Source of the DNA: Gemmatimonadota bacterium
GTDB taxonomy: Bacteria > Gemmatimonadota > Gemmatimonadetes > Gemmatimonadales > GWC2-71-9
Assembly (NCBI GenBank): GCA_016720805.1
Contig: JADKJZ010000001.1
Span: 310,001 to 374,000 of the forward strand
DNA length: 64,000 nucleotides
Direction of reading: 5' to 3'
A program made the position numbers and the translations under genes. Below are positions 1-8,743 of this stretch, piece by piece. Under the pieces are notes generated by a model. That model saw only the letters and a program-made list of their open reading frames with translations. It made no database searches and had not been told where the DNA came from. The first letter of the stretch is position 1. Every line of letters starts with the position of its first letter.

Positions 1-743
1 AGGGTCACGCTGCGGCCCATACTGCGGCCGATCTCGCGCACCAGCTCGGCCGAGGAGAGCAATTGCGGGTGATTGACGTAATAGGTCTGGCCGAGGACGG
101 CCTCGCCGGCCGTGCCGGCGAGCACGATCGCGTCGGCGAGGTCCTCGACATGCACGACGGACACCTCCATCGAACCGTCACCAAAGACCGGGGCGATGCC
201 GAGGCGCGCCGCCTTGAAGACGGTGATGAGATTGTCGCGATCGCGCGGGCCGTAGACCGTCGGCGGGCGCAGGATCACCCACGGCAGGTCGGCGCCGCGC
301 AACACCAATTCCGAGGCGAGCTTGCTGCGCCCGTACATGGTGACCGGGGCGTCGAGTCCGTCGGCGCCCTTGGGACGCCCACGCGCAGCCGGCCCACCCG
401 CGGCCATCGAACTGACCAGCACGATCCGCGCGGTCCCGCCATCGGCCCGCGCGGCGTGCACCACATTGGCGGTGCCGTCGCGATTGGCGAGGAGGAATTC
501 GGCCTCGTCGACGGCGCCGGTGAGCGCCGCCACGTGATAGATGACGTCCTGCGCCGCCGAGGCTTCGGCCAGCGCCGGCTTGTCGCCCAGATCACCGCGC
601 ACGAGTCGAACACCGCGGGCCGCCAGATCGGCGGCCTTCGCGGGCGAGCGAATCAGCGCGGTGACGGTGTCCCCGCGCGCCAGCAGGCGGTCGACCAGGT
701 GCCCACCCACGAAGCCGGTGGCGCCGGTGACCAGCGCCCTCAT
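1..743 (-). CDS. NAD-dependent epimerase/dehydratase (extended SDR), probable ceramide reductase CerR; 3' end outside window
   Basis: Translating from the ATG at 743 gives an extended short-chain dehydrogenase. A Rossmann motif GATGFVG lies at residues 7-13, an SSM segment at 111-113 and the catalytic YGRSK (Tyr137, Lys141). The gene runs off the left edge after about 247 codons. It overlaps the upstream acyltransferase-like gene by ATGA (740-743), so the two are translationally coupled. In bacterial sphingolipid clusters such an epimerase (CerR) reduces the 3-keto group of the ceramide intermediate. That role is inferred here from the two neighbours. A sugar-nucleotide or steroid-type epimerase is the alternative if the context is misleading. 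Confidence 0.8.
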   Translation of the reverse strand, partial: MRALVTGATGFVGGHLVDRLLARGDTVTALIRSPAKAADLAARGVRLVRGDLGDKPALAEASAAQDVIYHVAALTGAVDEAEFLLANRDGTANVVHAARADGGTARIVLVSSMAAGGPAARGRPKGADGLDAPVTMYGRSKLASELVLRGADLPWVILRPPTVYGPRDRDNLITVFKAARLGIAPVFGDGSMEVSVVHVEDLADAIVLAGTAGEAVLGQTYYVNHPQLLSSAELVREIGRSMGRSVT

Positions 744-1879
744 GTGATGGGGCGGTCGAGCAGCCGGTAGGTCTTGTACGGCGTGAAGCCGGTCTTGGTC
801 AGGCCCTGGATGATCGCCGCGTTGTCCTCGAGCAGCCATCCGGCCTCGCCCCAGCCGATGCCGATCTCGGCCGCCTTGCTCCAGATCCAGTGATAGAGTG
901 CCGAATCGATGCCCTTGCCGCGCCACTCGGGGAGGACGCCGAGCAGGAGGATGCGCGCCCGGGTGATCTGCTTCGTCTTGAGCTTCCACAGCATCGTCAG
1001 CGAGGCGGGGAACATCCCGCCCGAGTGATTGCCGTGCAACACTTCATTCAGGTCAGGCATGGCAAGCCCAAAGGCGATCGGCTTGCCGTCCTTCTCGATG
1101 AACGGGACCAGGTTCGGGATCACCACCGGCTTGAAGCCGTCCGCCAGGGCGTCGATCTCGGCGTCGGTCATCGGGACGAAGCCCCAGTTGCTCTCCCAGC
1201 AGGCATTGTAGAGCACCTTGACCAGCTCGACTTCCTTCTGGAAGTGCTTCATGTCGAGCGCCCGGATGGTGAGGCCGTACCGCTTGGTGAGCAGCGCCAC
1301 GGCGCGGGCGGTGCGCTCGGGCGGCTCCAGCGGATTCTCGAGGGAGCCGGCCTGCAGGCAGATCAGGTCCTTGGCCTTCGCGAAGCCCGCCGTCTCGAGC
1401 AGCGTGAGATAGTACGGCGGATTGTGCGGCATCATCAACGTGTTCGGCGTGTCGAAGCCGTCGATCAAGAGGCCGCACTCATCGTTGACGGAGAAGGACG
1501 CCGGCCCGCGCAAGGTGTCGAGCCCTCGCGACTGCACCCAGGCCGCTGCGGCGTCGAGCAACGGGGCCGCCACGGTGAAGTCGTTGATGCACTCGAAGAA
1601 GCCGAAGAAGCCGACCTGGTCGTGGTGGACCTCGTTGTGCAGCCGGTTGTGAATGGCCGCGATGCGCCCGACCACTTCGCCACCGCGCTCGGCCAGATAG
1701 TACTCGGCCTCCGCGTGGGCGAAGAAGGGATTCCTGGTGCGATCGAGGAGCTTCTTCACTTCGGCGCGAAACGGCGGGACCCAGTTCGGGTCCCGCCGGT
1801 GCAGTCGATAGGGCAGGGCGATGAAGGCGGCGAGGTCCTTGGCGGTCTCGACTCGCCGGATGACCGGCGCGGTGCTCAG
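740..1879 (-). CDS. GNAT-like N-acyltransferase, candidate bacterial ceramide synthase (bCerS)
   Basis: A 379-residue protein that I read as a two-lobed GNAT-like acyltransferase: the N-terminal part has ALPYRLHRRDPNWVPPF near residue 18 and the C-terminal part has the acetyl-CoA-site-like segment LLGVLPEWRGKGID. The only start that fits the conserved N-terminus is CTG at 1879-1877, overlapping the stop of the upstream gene as CTGA, with AAGGAG about 10 bases upstream. It lies between a serine-palmitoyltransferase-type gene and an epimerase, which is the gene trio known for bacterial ceramide synthesis (Spt, bCerS, CerR, as described in Caulobacter). In that pathway this protein would N-acylate the sphingoid base. 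The GNAT-type assignment is fairly firm; the ceramide role is inference from context. Confidence 0.75.
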   Translation of the reverse strand: MSTAPVIRRVETAKDLAAFIALPYRLHRRDPNWVPPFRAEVKKLLDRTRNPFFAHAEAEYYLAERGGEVVGRIAAIHNRLHNEVHHDQVGFFGFFECINDFTVAAPLLDAAAAWVQSRGLDTLRGPASFSVNDECGLLIDGFDTPNTLMMPHNPPYYLTLLETAGFAKAKDLICLQAGSLENPLEPPERTARAVALLTKRYGLTIRALDMKHFQKEVELVKVLYNACWESNWGFVPMTDAEIDALADGFKPVVIPNLVPFIEKDGKPIAFGLAMPDLNEVLHGNHSGGMFPASLTMLWKLKTKQITRARILLLGVLPEWRGKGIDSALYHWIWSKAAEIGIGWGEAGWLLEDNAAIIQGLTKTGFTPYKTYRLLDRPIT

Positions 1880-3054
1880 ATGACCCCCAACTCCTTGCCG
1901 ATCCGCCCGAAGGCCTCCAGCGCAGTGTCGATCTGGTCCGGCGTGTGGGTCGCCATCACGCTGGTGCGCAGGCGGCACTGCGAGGGCGGCACGGCGGGCG
2001 GCACGACCGGGTTGGTGAAGACGCCGGCGTCGTAGAGCTTCCGCCAGAAGACGAAGGTGGTCTCGAGCGGCCCGATGAGCACCGGGATGATCGGCGTGAC
2101 GGTCTCGCCGATTTCGAAGCCGAGGGCGCGGAAGCCGTCGGCGAGGTGCTTGGCGTTGGCCCACAACGTCGTGCGCCGTTCGGGCTCGTCCTGCAACACC
2201 TGCAGCGCGGCGAGCACACCGGCGGTGTTGGCCGGCGGGAGCGAGGCGGTGAAGATGAACGGCCGCGAATGATGCTTGAGGAAATGGATCACCGACTCGT
2301 CCGCGGCAACGAAGCCGCCGACCGAGGCCAGCGATTTCGAGAAGGTGCCGGCGATGATGTCGACCTGGTCCTGCATCCCCCAGTGGGCGCCGGTGCCATC
2401 GCCGTTCGGACCGATCACGCCGAGGGCGTGGGCGTCGTCCACGACGAGCGCCGCGCCGAAGCGATTGCAGATCTTGCTCAGCCCCGGAATGTCGGCGATG
2501 TCGCCTTCCATCGAGTAGACGCCGTCGACAACCACCATCGTCCCCTTGCCGGTCGTGTTGCGCTCGAGCAGGCGGGTGAGGTGATCGAGGTCGCCATGAT
2601 TGAAGCGCTGCGTGTCGCCGTAGGAGAGCTTGGCGCCATCGACGATGCAGGCATGGTCGAGCTTGTCGAGATAGACGGTTTCGCCGCGACCGAGCAGGCC
2701 CGAGATGAGGCCGAGGTTCGCGCCGTAGCCGGTCGAGAAGACCAGGGCCGATTCCTTGCCGAGAAACTTGGCCAGCGCCGCTTCGAGCTGTTCATGCAGG
2801 TCGAGGGAACCGTTGAGGAAGCGCGATCCGGTGCAGCCGGCACCGTACCGGTGCAGCGCCTTGGACGCAGCTTCGAGCACCTTCGGGTGGTGGGTCAGCC
2901 CCAGGTAGTTGTTCGAGCCGAGCATGATCCGCTTCTGGCCGTCGATGGTGACGACGGTGTCCTCGGATTCCGAAATCGGCTTGAAATAGGGGTAGAGCCC
3001 GGCCGCCTGGATCTCGCGCGCCTGGGTAAACTGTCGACACTTGTCGAAGAGCAT
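1876..3054 (-). CDS. spt: Alpha-oxoamine synthase, serine palmitoyltransferase type
   Basis: A 392-residue PLP-dependent acyltransferase of the KBL/BioF/SPT family. It would condense an acyl thioester with an amino acid (serine plus palmitoyl donor in SPT) and release CO2. Visible signatures are LGSNNYLGL near residue 45, GCTGSRFLNG, the His of DHACIVDGAKLS, VDDAHALG, and the PLP lysine in TFSKSLASVGG. The N-terminal GLYPYFKPI and GSRFLNG segments resemble bacterial serine palmitoyltransferases more than KBL or BioF. The start is ATG at 3054 with CAGGAGG eight bases upstream. The acyltransferase and epimerase follow with 4-bp overlaps, which supports a sphingolipid operon. KBL (threonine degradation) is the main alternative, but its usual partner Tdh is absent. 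Confidence 0.85.
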   Translation of the reverse strand: MLFDKCRQFTQAREIQAAGLYPYFKPISESEDTVVTIDGQKRIMLGSNNYLGLTHHPKVLEAASKALHRYGAGCTGSRFLNGSLDLHEQLEAALAKFLGKESALVFSTGYGANLGLISGLLGRGETVYLDKLDHACIVDGAKLSYGDTQRFNHGDLDHLTRLLERNTTGKGTMVVVDGVYSMEGDIADIPGLSKICNRFGAALVVDDAHALGVIGPNGDGTGAHWGMQDQVDIIAGTFSKSLASVGGFVAADESVIHFLKHHSRPFIFTASLPPANTAGVLAALQVLQDEPERRTTLWANAKHLADGFRALGFEIGETVTPIIPVLIGPLETTFVFWRKLYDAGVFTNPVVPPAVPPSQCRLRTSVMATHTPDQIDTALEAFGRIGKELGVI

Positions 3055-3138
3055 CACCTGGGCCTCCTGCGTGGGGTGCGTCTCAGTCGCCACGGTTCCT
3101 CGCGGAGCTACGGGTGGAACTTCGAGTGGGATGGGGCC

Positions 3139-3146
3139 TAAGTTGG
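3139..3146 (+). promoter_or_regulatory. TAnnTTnG-type promoter-like element
   Basis: TAAGTTGG lies in the 114-bp gap between the divergent spt and M6 protease genes, 23 bases before the protease ATG. Similar octamers occur ahead of other genes in the window (see findings). No clear partner element upstream was identified. Confidence 0.3.
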
Positions 3147-3168
3147 TCATGGGCCAAGGGGGAAAGCT

Positions 3169-5436
3169 ATGACCGACGGCAGGGCGAGACAAGGCGAAGG
3201 ACGCCCCGCAGGGGCGGGACGGCGAGGGGGGCTTCGGTCTCTCCTCGGGGCCGGCCTTGCCCTGTTCGCGGCCCTCCCGGTCACTGGGCAATACCCGCGC
3301 GCCCGGCCCGGGCAGTTTGAGGTCCGCGGTTTCGACATCGCCCCCGACGGGGCGTGGCGGCGGGTCACGGCGCGAATCGCCGCCACGCGGGCCGCGTTGC
3401 TCCGCGACGGCGCGTTGGCGCGCCTGAACGCGGGTGACGCCTCGATGCAGGTCTCGGGTGGCTACTTCGTGCCGGTGATCCCGATGACATTTCCTGGGGT
3501 GGCGCAGCCCTTTCCGTCGGCCGACTATCAACAGGTGCTCTTCTCCGCGACCCCGGTGGGGCAGGCGTGGAGTCTCAAGACGTTCTACGGAGCCCAGTCG
3601 CGAGGGCGGATCACCCTCGACGGCTCGGTCTTCGACTGGGTCACGCTGGACAGTGCCGCCGCGTACTACGAGGACGGCTGCAACGGCATCGGCGTCAATG
3701 GCCCCTGTCCGTCCCGAGTGCGGAGCCGGATGGCCGATCTCCTCCTCGGGGCCCTCGACGCCGTCTCGTTGCGCGGCGACAGCGCCACCGTGTGGAATGC
3801 CTACGACAATGATGGCCCCGACGGCCTCCCCAATTCCGGCGACGACGACGGCGTTGTCGACTTCGTCACCTTCCTGCAGGCTCGAGTCGATGGGGCGTGC
3901 GGCGGCAGCGGCTTGTGGGCCCATCGCTTCCGCATCTCCGGGTGGAACAGCGGGCAGCCGTACACGACCCGGACCCCGCGGCGCGGCGCGGCGGGTGCGA
4001 TCATTCCCGGGAGCTTCCTCCGCGTCAACTCCTACACCTTGCAGAGCGCGGTCGGCGGCAACACGGCCTGCACGGCCGGACAGATGATGCCGATCGGCAC
4101 CGTGGCCCACGAGACCGGCCATGCGTTCGGCCTCCCCGACCTCTACGACACCGATGCGGCTTCGAACACCGAGGGGATCGGCGAATGGGGGCTGATGGGC
4201 TCGGGCAATTATGCGCGACCGTGGTCGCCGGCCTCCTTCGAGGCGTGGTCGCTCGCTGAGCTCGGGTGGGTCACGATCGACACCCTCGCGAGTGGCGCCG
4301 AGCGCTCGGCGGCGGCGGTGCAGAGCGGGGACACCGTCTACTACGGGGCGACCGCCGACCCCTCGACCTACCTGCTGCTCGAGAATCGGCAGCGGGTCGG
4401 CAGCGATACCGCGATGATGAGCCTGGCGTTCAGTCGGATGAAGGGGCCCGGTCTGCTGATCTGGCAAATCGACGCAGCCCGTGTCGCCAACAGTCGCTCC
4501 GGCAACACGGTCAACACCGGCGTCGCGCAGGGTGTGGCCCTGGTGCAGGCGGACGGGCTCAATCAGTTGCGCTCCCCGATCACGGGCATCAGGAATCGTG
4601 GCGATGCCGGTGATCCCTTTCCGGGGACGACGGCCAATCATGAGTTCGGGCTCGCCACCTCGCCTCAGGCTGCGCGCGCCGATGGCACGCCGCTGCAGGT
4701 CCGCGTGGACCGCATCACCACCGAGGCCGGGGGGCGTGTCAGCTTTCGGTACGTCCGGCGCGCACCGACCGTCATCGCGTCGCGCGCGGCTCAGGCGCGC
4801 GTGCGCGTCAACGGGGTGGCCAGTCAAACGTATCGCGAGGTCTTTCCTCCTGGAGAGGTGGTGGCCATCACCGCGGACTCCATTCAGGCGAGTCTCGACG
4901 GCCGCAGTGCGCTGCGGTGGCTGAGTTGGAGCAACGCCGGGCCACGGACCCAGGTGCTGGTGACGCGGGCCGGACCGCCCGACTCCCTCTTCGCCGATTT
5001 TGCCGTGGCGCATCGGGTGCGCGCGGCCGTCAACGGCCCGGGCGTCGTGACCTCCTCGATCACCGGGGTCGTCGGCACCGGCGCTTTCCTCGATGTCGGC
5101 GTCGGGCTGCGGCTCGACGCGGTACCCGGGCCGGGGGTCGAATTCCTGGGGTGGCGGGGCGACAGCATCACCCCCGCCGCGTCGATGAACGTCACGCTGC
5201 AGCATCCCTATGACCTGACCGCGGATTTCGTCCAGGTCGTCGCCGTCGATCCGACCGCGGCGGTTGCCGCGATCCTTGGCGGACCGGCACTCGCGGCGGA
5301 CCAGCGCCTCTACCTCGATGTGATCGGCAATCGCAATGGCGGGTACGATGTCGGCGACCTGCTCGCATGGCTGCGGCGCACGGGCCGGCCCCTGCCGACG
5401 GCACTCCGTCGCGCGCTCGGCGCGGGGGTACACTGA
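3169..5436 (+). CDS. Secreted M6-family-type zinc metalloprotease with C-terminal InlB-like repeat and dockerin-like motif
   Basis: A 755-residue exported protein. Residues about 22-42 form a hydrophobic signal segment ending near LPVTGQ. The zinc site is H314-E-x-x-H318 in VAHETGHAFGLPDLYD, the HExxHxxGxxD pattern of M6 (immune-inhibitor-A-like) proteases. Around residues 620-690 the segment ending in EFLGWRGD resembles a divergent InlB/bacterial repeat. The C-terminus (about 715-740) carries LDVIGNRNGGYDVGDLL, which resembles a single calcium-binding dockerin loop. It probably acts in the periplasm or outside the cell. The ATG has AAGGGGGA about six bases upstream. The next gene starts inside its stop codon (TGATG), so the two are probably co-translated. 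Confidence 0.85.
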   Translation: MTDGRARQGEGRPAGAGRRGGLRSLLGAGLALFAALPVTGQYPRARPGQFEVRGFDIAPDGAWRRVTARIAATRAALLRDGALARLNAGDASMQVSGGYFVPVIPMTFPGVAQPFPSADYQQVLFSATPVGQAWSLKTFYGAQSRGRITLDGSVFDWVTLDSAAAYYEDGCNGIGVNGPCPSRVRSRMADLLLGALDAVSLRGDSATVWNAYDNDGPDGLPNSGDDDGVVDFVTFLQARVDGACGGSGLWAHRFRISGWNSGQPYTTRTPRRGAAGAIIPGSFLRVNSYTLQSAVGGNTACTAGQMMPIGTVAHETGHAFGLPDLYDTDAASNTEGIGEWGLMGSGNYARPWSPASFEAWSLAELGWVTIDTLASGAERSAAAVQSGDTVYYGATADPSTYLLLENRQRVGSDTAMMSLAFSRMKGPGLLIWQIDAARVANSRSGNTVNTGVAQGVALVQADGLNQLRSPITGIRNRGDAGDPFPGTTANHEFGLATSPQAARADGTPLQVRVDRITTEAGGRVSFRYVRRAPTVIASRAAQARVRVNGVASQTYREVFPPGEVVAITADSIQASLDGRSALRWLSWSNAGPRTQVLVTRAGPPDSLFADFAVAHRVRAAVNGPGVVTSSITGVVGTGAFLDVGVGLRLDAVPGPGVEFLGWRGDSITPAASMNVTLQHPYDLTADFVQVVAVDPTAAVAAILGGPALAADQRLYLDVIGNRNGGYDVGDLLAWLRRTGRPLPTALRRALGAGVH

Positions 5437-5819
5437 TGCGGCGCCTCCTCGTCGTGACGGTGCTGCTGGCAAGCTGCGGTGGAACAGACGTTCCGCCGCC
5501 GACGCCGGGCGAGCTGGCGATTCACCTCACGACGCCGGCGGGCGCGGCCGCCGGGGCGATCGTCCTCACGATCAGTGGTGGGGTCGTGGGCAGTGTCGTG
5601 CCCGCCGGTGGCCTCGAGGACGCGATGACCATCGACGCCAGCGGAACCCACTTGCTCCTGCTGGGGGCGGCCAACACCGGCGAGATCGCCGTGCTGCGGA
5701 TTCCCGATCGCGCACTGTCGAGCCGCTATGTCGTGCGGGTCGAGCAGGTTGCCGATGGGTCGACCTTCGCACTCCTCGACGCCGCGCAATGGGGGGCCAC
5801 GCTCGTCATCCGTCCCTGA
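5436..5819 (+). CDS. Small lipoprotein, possible partner of the upstream protease
   Basis: A 127-residue protein starting at ATG 5436, overlapping the protease stop by one base. The N-terminus is a lipoprotein signal with lipobox LLASC (Cys at about residue 14). The rest looks like a single beta-rich domain with repeated short strands (IVLTISGGVVGSVV, VLRIPD, YVVRVEQV). I do not recognise a named family. The shape and the coupling to a protease that ends in a dockerin-like loop make a cohesin-like binding role conceivable, but this is inference. Confidence 0.75.
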   Translation: MRRLLVVTVLLASCGGTDVPPPTPGELAIHLTTPAGAAAGAIVLTISGGVVGSVVPAGGLEDAMTIDASGTHLLLLGAANTGEIAVLRIPDRALSSRYVVRVEQVADGSTFALLDAAQWGATLVIRP

Positions 5820-5835
5820 TGCGACCAGTCTGCGC

Positions 5836-5843
5836 TATCTTCG
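5836..5843 (+). promoter_or_regulatory. TAnnTTnG-type promoter-like element ahead of hemG
   Basis: TATCTTCG in the 148-bp gap between the small lipoprotein and hemG. It is one of a set of similar octamers in gene-upstream positions. It is proposed as a -7/-10 element on recurrence alone. Confidence 0.3.
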
Positions 5844-5967
5844 CAGGCATCCCAGCGGCACGGGACCCCCGTCTTCCCCTCATCCTGACAGGTTGCGTCG
5901 TGGACCTTCCCTATCGTCCTCGCCGGTTGCGCAATTCGAGCCTGACGACGCTCGGGCGTCGCTGAGC

Positions 5968-7326
5968 GTGCCACGCATTGCCGTCGTCGGCGCCGGGGCT
6001 GCGGGTCTCGTCGCGGCGCGTCGTCTGCAGGAACTTGGCGCCGAGCCGGTGTTGTTCGAGGCCGCGACGCGGGTGGGCGGCTCGATCGAGACGGTGCGGC
6101 GCGATGGCTGGATGGCGGAAGCCGGGCCGAACACGGTGATGGAACCGGACCGCGACGTGCGCGCGCTCCTCGACCGCGCCGGTCTCGCCGATCGCGTCGT
6201 CCGCCCCGGCGACGCCGTGAAGCGGCGCTACCTCGTGCACGATGGCAGGCCCCAGGTGCTCCCACTCTCGCCCGGCGATCTCGTCGCCACGCCAATCCTC
6301 TCCATGTCCGGTCGGCTCCGCATGCTCAAGGAGCCGTTCGTCGCCAAGGGCGGGGACGACCCGGACGAGACGGTGGACGCGTTTGCACGCCGGCGCTTCG
6401 GTGACGAGGTCGCCGCCAGACTCTTCGATCCGTTGGTGGCGGGCACCAGTGGCGCCGATCCGACCAAGGTGCTGGTGCGCTTCGCCTTTCCGAAACTCGT
6501 GGAGTACGAGCAGAGCGGTGGCTCGGTCCTGAAGGGGGCCGTACGCTCCCGGAGCCAGGCGCGTCGACGCGGCGAGACGCTCGGGGGCGGGCTCTGGTCG
6601 TGTCGCCTGGGTCTCGGGGAGGTCACCGAGCAGCTCGCAGCGATGCTCGGTGCTCAGCTGCGGTCCGGCGCGCCCGTCGTGCGCGTCACGGCGCGTGAGA
6701 TCGGCTACACGGTGCAGACCGCCGACGGCACCTCCACGGACGTTGACGGCGTGATCTTCGCCTGTCCGGCGATGGCCTTCGCCACGCTGTGCCTCGATCT
6801 TCCCGGCGGCGAGGCGATCCGGAGCCTGGCGACCATTCCCCATTCGTCCCTGGCCACGGTCTCGCTGGGGTATCCCCGCGAAAGGGTCGCCCACCCCCTC
6901 GATGGCTCGGGCCTGCTGGCGCCATCGTGCGAGGGGCGCCGAATCCTGGGCGCGCTCTTCCCGTCGACGCTCTTTCCGGAACGCGTGCCGGTCAACCACG
7001 TCCTCCTTACGGCGTTCGCTGGAGGCATGCGTCATCCTCAGGTCGCCGAAATGACCGATGCGAACCTCGTCGATCTGGCCCGGGGGGAGCTGGGGGACCT
7101 CCTCGGCGTCACCGGCGAGCCGGCCTTCTGCGAGGTGCGACGATGGCGAGCGGCGCTGCCGATCGCCACGTCCGGGCATGCGGCACGGATCGCGCCGGCC
7201 GCCGCCTTGGAAGCGGGCCGATCGGGACTGCTGTTCACCGGTGCTTGGCGTGCCGGCCTGGCCGTGCACGAGGTCATGCTCGGCGGCCTGCGCGCAGCGG
7301 AACGGATCGTCGCCGCGCCCTTCTGA
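5968..7326 (+). CDS. hemG: Protoporphyrinogen oxidase (HemG/HemY type, FAD-dependent)
   Basis: A 452-residue flavoprotein that would oxidise protoporphyrinogen IX to protoporphyrin IX, the penultimate step of heme synthesis. The FAD dinucleotide-binding motif GAGAAG is at residues 8-13, followed by the acidic FEAATRVGGSIET segment typical of the amine-oxidase-like fold. The C-terminus has FTGAWRAGLAVHEVMLGG as the second FAD contact. Length fits the family (about 450-470). The GTG at 5968 is the start that leaves the Rossmann strand intact; no ATG is nearby. The tail of hemF (the preceding enzyme) lies 8 kb downstream on the same strand, where it appears interrupted. Confidence 0.88.
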   Translation: MPRIAVVGAGAAGLVAARRLQELGAEPVLFEAATRVGGSIETVRRDGWMAEAGPNTVMEPDRDVRALLDRAGLADRVVRPGDAVKRRYLVHDGRPQVLPLSPGDLVATPILSMSGRLRMLKEPFVAKGGDDPDETVDAFARRRFGDEVAARLFDPLVAGTSGADPTKVLVRFAFPKLVEYEQSGGSVLKGAVRSRSQARRRGETLGGGLWSCRLGLGEVTEQLAAMLGAQLRSGAPVVRVTAREIGYTVQTADGTSTDVDGVIFACPAMAFATLCLDLPGGEAIRSLATIPHSSLATVSLGYPRERVAHPLDGSGLLAPSCEGRRILGALFPSTLFPERVPVNHVLLTAFAGGMRHPQVAEMTDANLVDLARGELGDLLGVTGEPAFCEVRRWRAALPIATSGHAARIAPAAALEAGRSGLLFTGAWRAGLAVHEVMLGGLRAAERIVAAPF

Positions 7327-7356
7327 GCGGTCAATGCCACGTTGCGGGCCGGACGT

Positions 7357-7364
7357 TACTTTTC
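7357..7364 (+). promoter_or_regulatory. Promoter-like element ahead of the M19 dipeptidase
   Basis: TACTTTTC lies 47 bases before the GTG start, in the short gap after hemG. It fits TAnnTT but lacks the final G, so it is a weaker member of the set. Confidence 0.25.
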
Positions 7365-7411
7365 TGGTAGCCCCCACACCATCGCCGTCTCCCTCGCCTC
7401 TGGAGTCCGTT

Positions 7412-8743
7412 GTGACCCGCTTTCGCATAGCCATGCCCCTGCTGGTCCTCGCGGCCACCGCGTGTGCCTCTGGCGCGCCGCCGGTGGCCACTCCGGCCCC
7501 TGCCGGCGCTCCGGATGCCAAGATGGTGGCCAAGGCCCACGCCATCCATGATCGGGTCCTGTCGATCGACACCCACGTCGACATCTCGCCGGCGCAGTTC
7601 CGCGTGGGGATGCCCAACTACGCGTCCGATCTCCCCGGCCGCCAGCAGGTCGATCTGGTCAAGATGGAGAAGGGCGGCCTCGGCGGGGCGTTCCTGATCG
7701 CCTACGTCGGGCAGTCCACCGACCTGACCCCGGCGAGCTTCGCCCGCGCCAACACGCAGGCCCTCGAGAAGTTCGCGGCGGTGCACCGGCTGGTTGATTC
7801 GATCGCTCCGACCCGCGCCGCGCTGGCGTTGACCGCTGCCGACGCGCGGCGGATCCACAAGGACGGGAAGAAGGTCATCTTCATCGGCATCGAGAACGGC
7901 TTCTCGATCGGCACCGACGTCACCAATGTCGCCAAGTTCCACGCTCTCGGCGGCCGGTACATGTCCCTGGCACACAACGGGCACTCCCAGCTCTCCGATT
8001 CCAACACCGGCGAGCGCGACGGCGTCTGGCTGCATCATGGCCTTTCACCGCTGGGCCGCGAGGTGATTGCCGAAATGAACCGGGTCGGGATGATGATCGA
8101 CATCTCGCACCCGTCGAAGGAATCGATGATGCAGACGCTGGCGATCACCAAGGCGCCGATCATCGCGTCGCACTCCGGTGTCCGCGCCATTTGCAACCAC
8201 AGCCGCAACCTCGATGACGAGCAGCTGCGCGCCTTGGCGAAGAACGGCGGCGTGGCGCAGCTGGTCGCCTTCAACGGCTACGTGAAGTGCAACGCCGATG
8301 CGGCCGCCCGTGACGCCGCCCGCCGCGAGGCGATCGCCGATCTCCGCAAGCAGTTCGGCATCACCGCCACGCAGCAGGCGCAGGTGTCGGCCCAGGTCGA
8401 GGCGCTGCCGAACGAAGCGCGCAACCGGTACCTGGCGGCGCAGGAAGACATCACCAATCGCCGCTATCCGGCCGATGCGGCGGCGACGGTCGCCGACTTC
8501 GTCGATCACATCGACTACGCCGTCAAGTTGATCGGCATCGACCACGTCGGCATCTCCTCCGACTTCGATGGCGGCGGCGGGGTCGAGGGGTGGCGCAACG
8601 CCGGCGAGACCTTCAACGTCACGCTCGAGCTGGTGAAGCGGGGATACACCGAGAAGCAGATCGCCAAGATCTGGGGTGGCAACCTGCTGCGGGTGATGGG
8701 CGAGGTGGAGAAGGTGGCGGAGGGGATGCAGAAGAAGTCGTAG
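7412..8743 (+). CDS. Membrane dipeptidase (peptidase M19), lipoprotein
   Basis: A 443-residue zinc dipeptidase of the renal dipeptidase family. The metal site includes SIDTHVDI near residue 50, HSGVRAICNHSRN in the middle and IDHVGISSDFDG near the C-terminus. It would cleave dipeptides (often L,D or D-containing) on the outer face of a membrane. The GTG at 7412 is chosen because it gives a lipoprotein signal (RFRIAMPLLVLAATAC) and has GGAG six bases upstream; the ATG at 7433 would remove the charged n-region. The last codons (AAG AAG TCG TAG) run into a 7-bp repeat array, so the natural C-terminus may have been altered by the repeat. Confidence 0.88.
   Translation: MTRFRIAMPLLVLAATACASGAPPVATPAPAGAPDAKMVAKAHAIHDRVLSIDTHVDISPAQFRVGMPNYASDLPGRQQVDLVKMEKGGLGGAFLIAYVGQSTDLTPASFARANTQALEKFAAVHRLVDSIAPTRAALALTAADARRIHKDGKKVIFIGIENGFSIGTDVTNVAKFHALGGRYMSLAHNGHSQLSDSNTGERDGVWLHHGLSPLGREVIAEMNRVGMMIDISHPSKESMMQTLAITKAPIIASHSGVRAICNHSRNLDDEQLRALAKNGGVAQLVAFNGYVKCNADAAARDAARREAIADLRKQFGITATQQAQVSAQVEALPNEARNRYLAAQEDITNRRYPADAAATVADFVDHIDYAVKLIGIDHVGISSDFDGGGGVEGWRNAGETFNVTLELVKRGYTEKQIAKIWGGNLLRVMGEVEKVAEGMQKKS

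Noticed and set aside
3055..5472. Long minus-strand extension of the spt frame opposite the M6 protease
   Set aside because: It is a mirror frame of a high-GC gene. A ribosome site and the conserved N-terminus fix the spt start at 3054.
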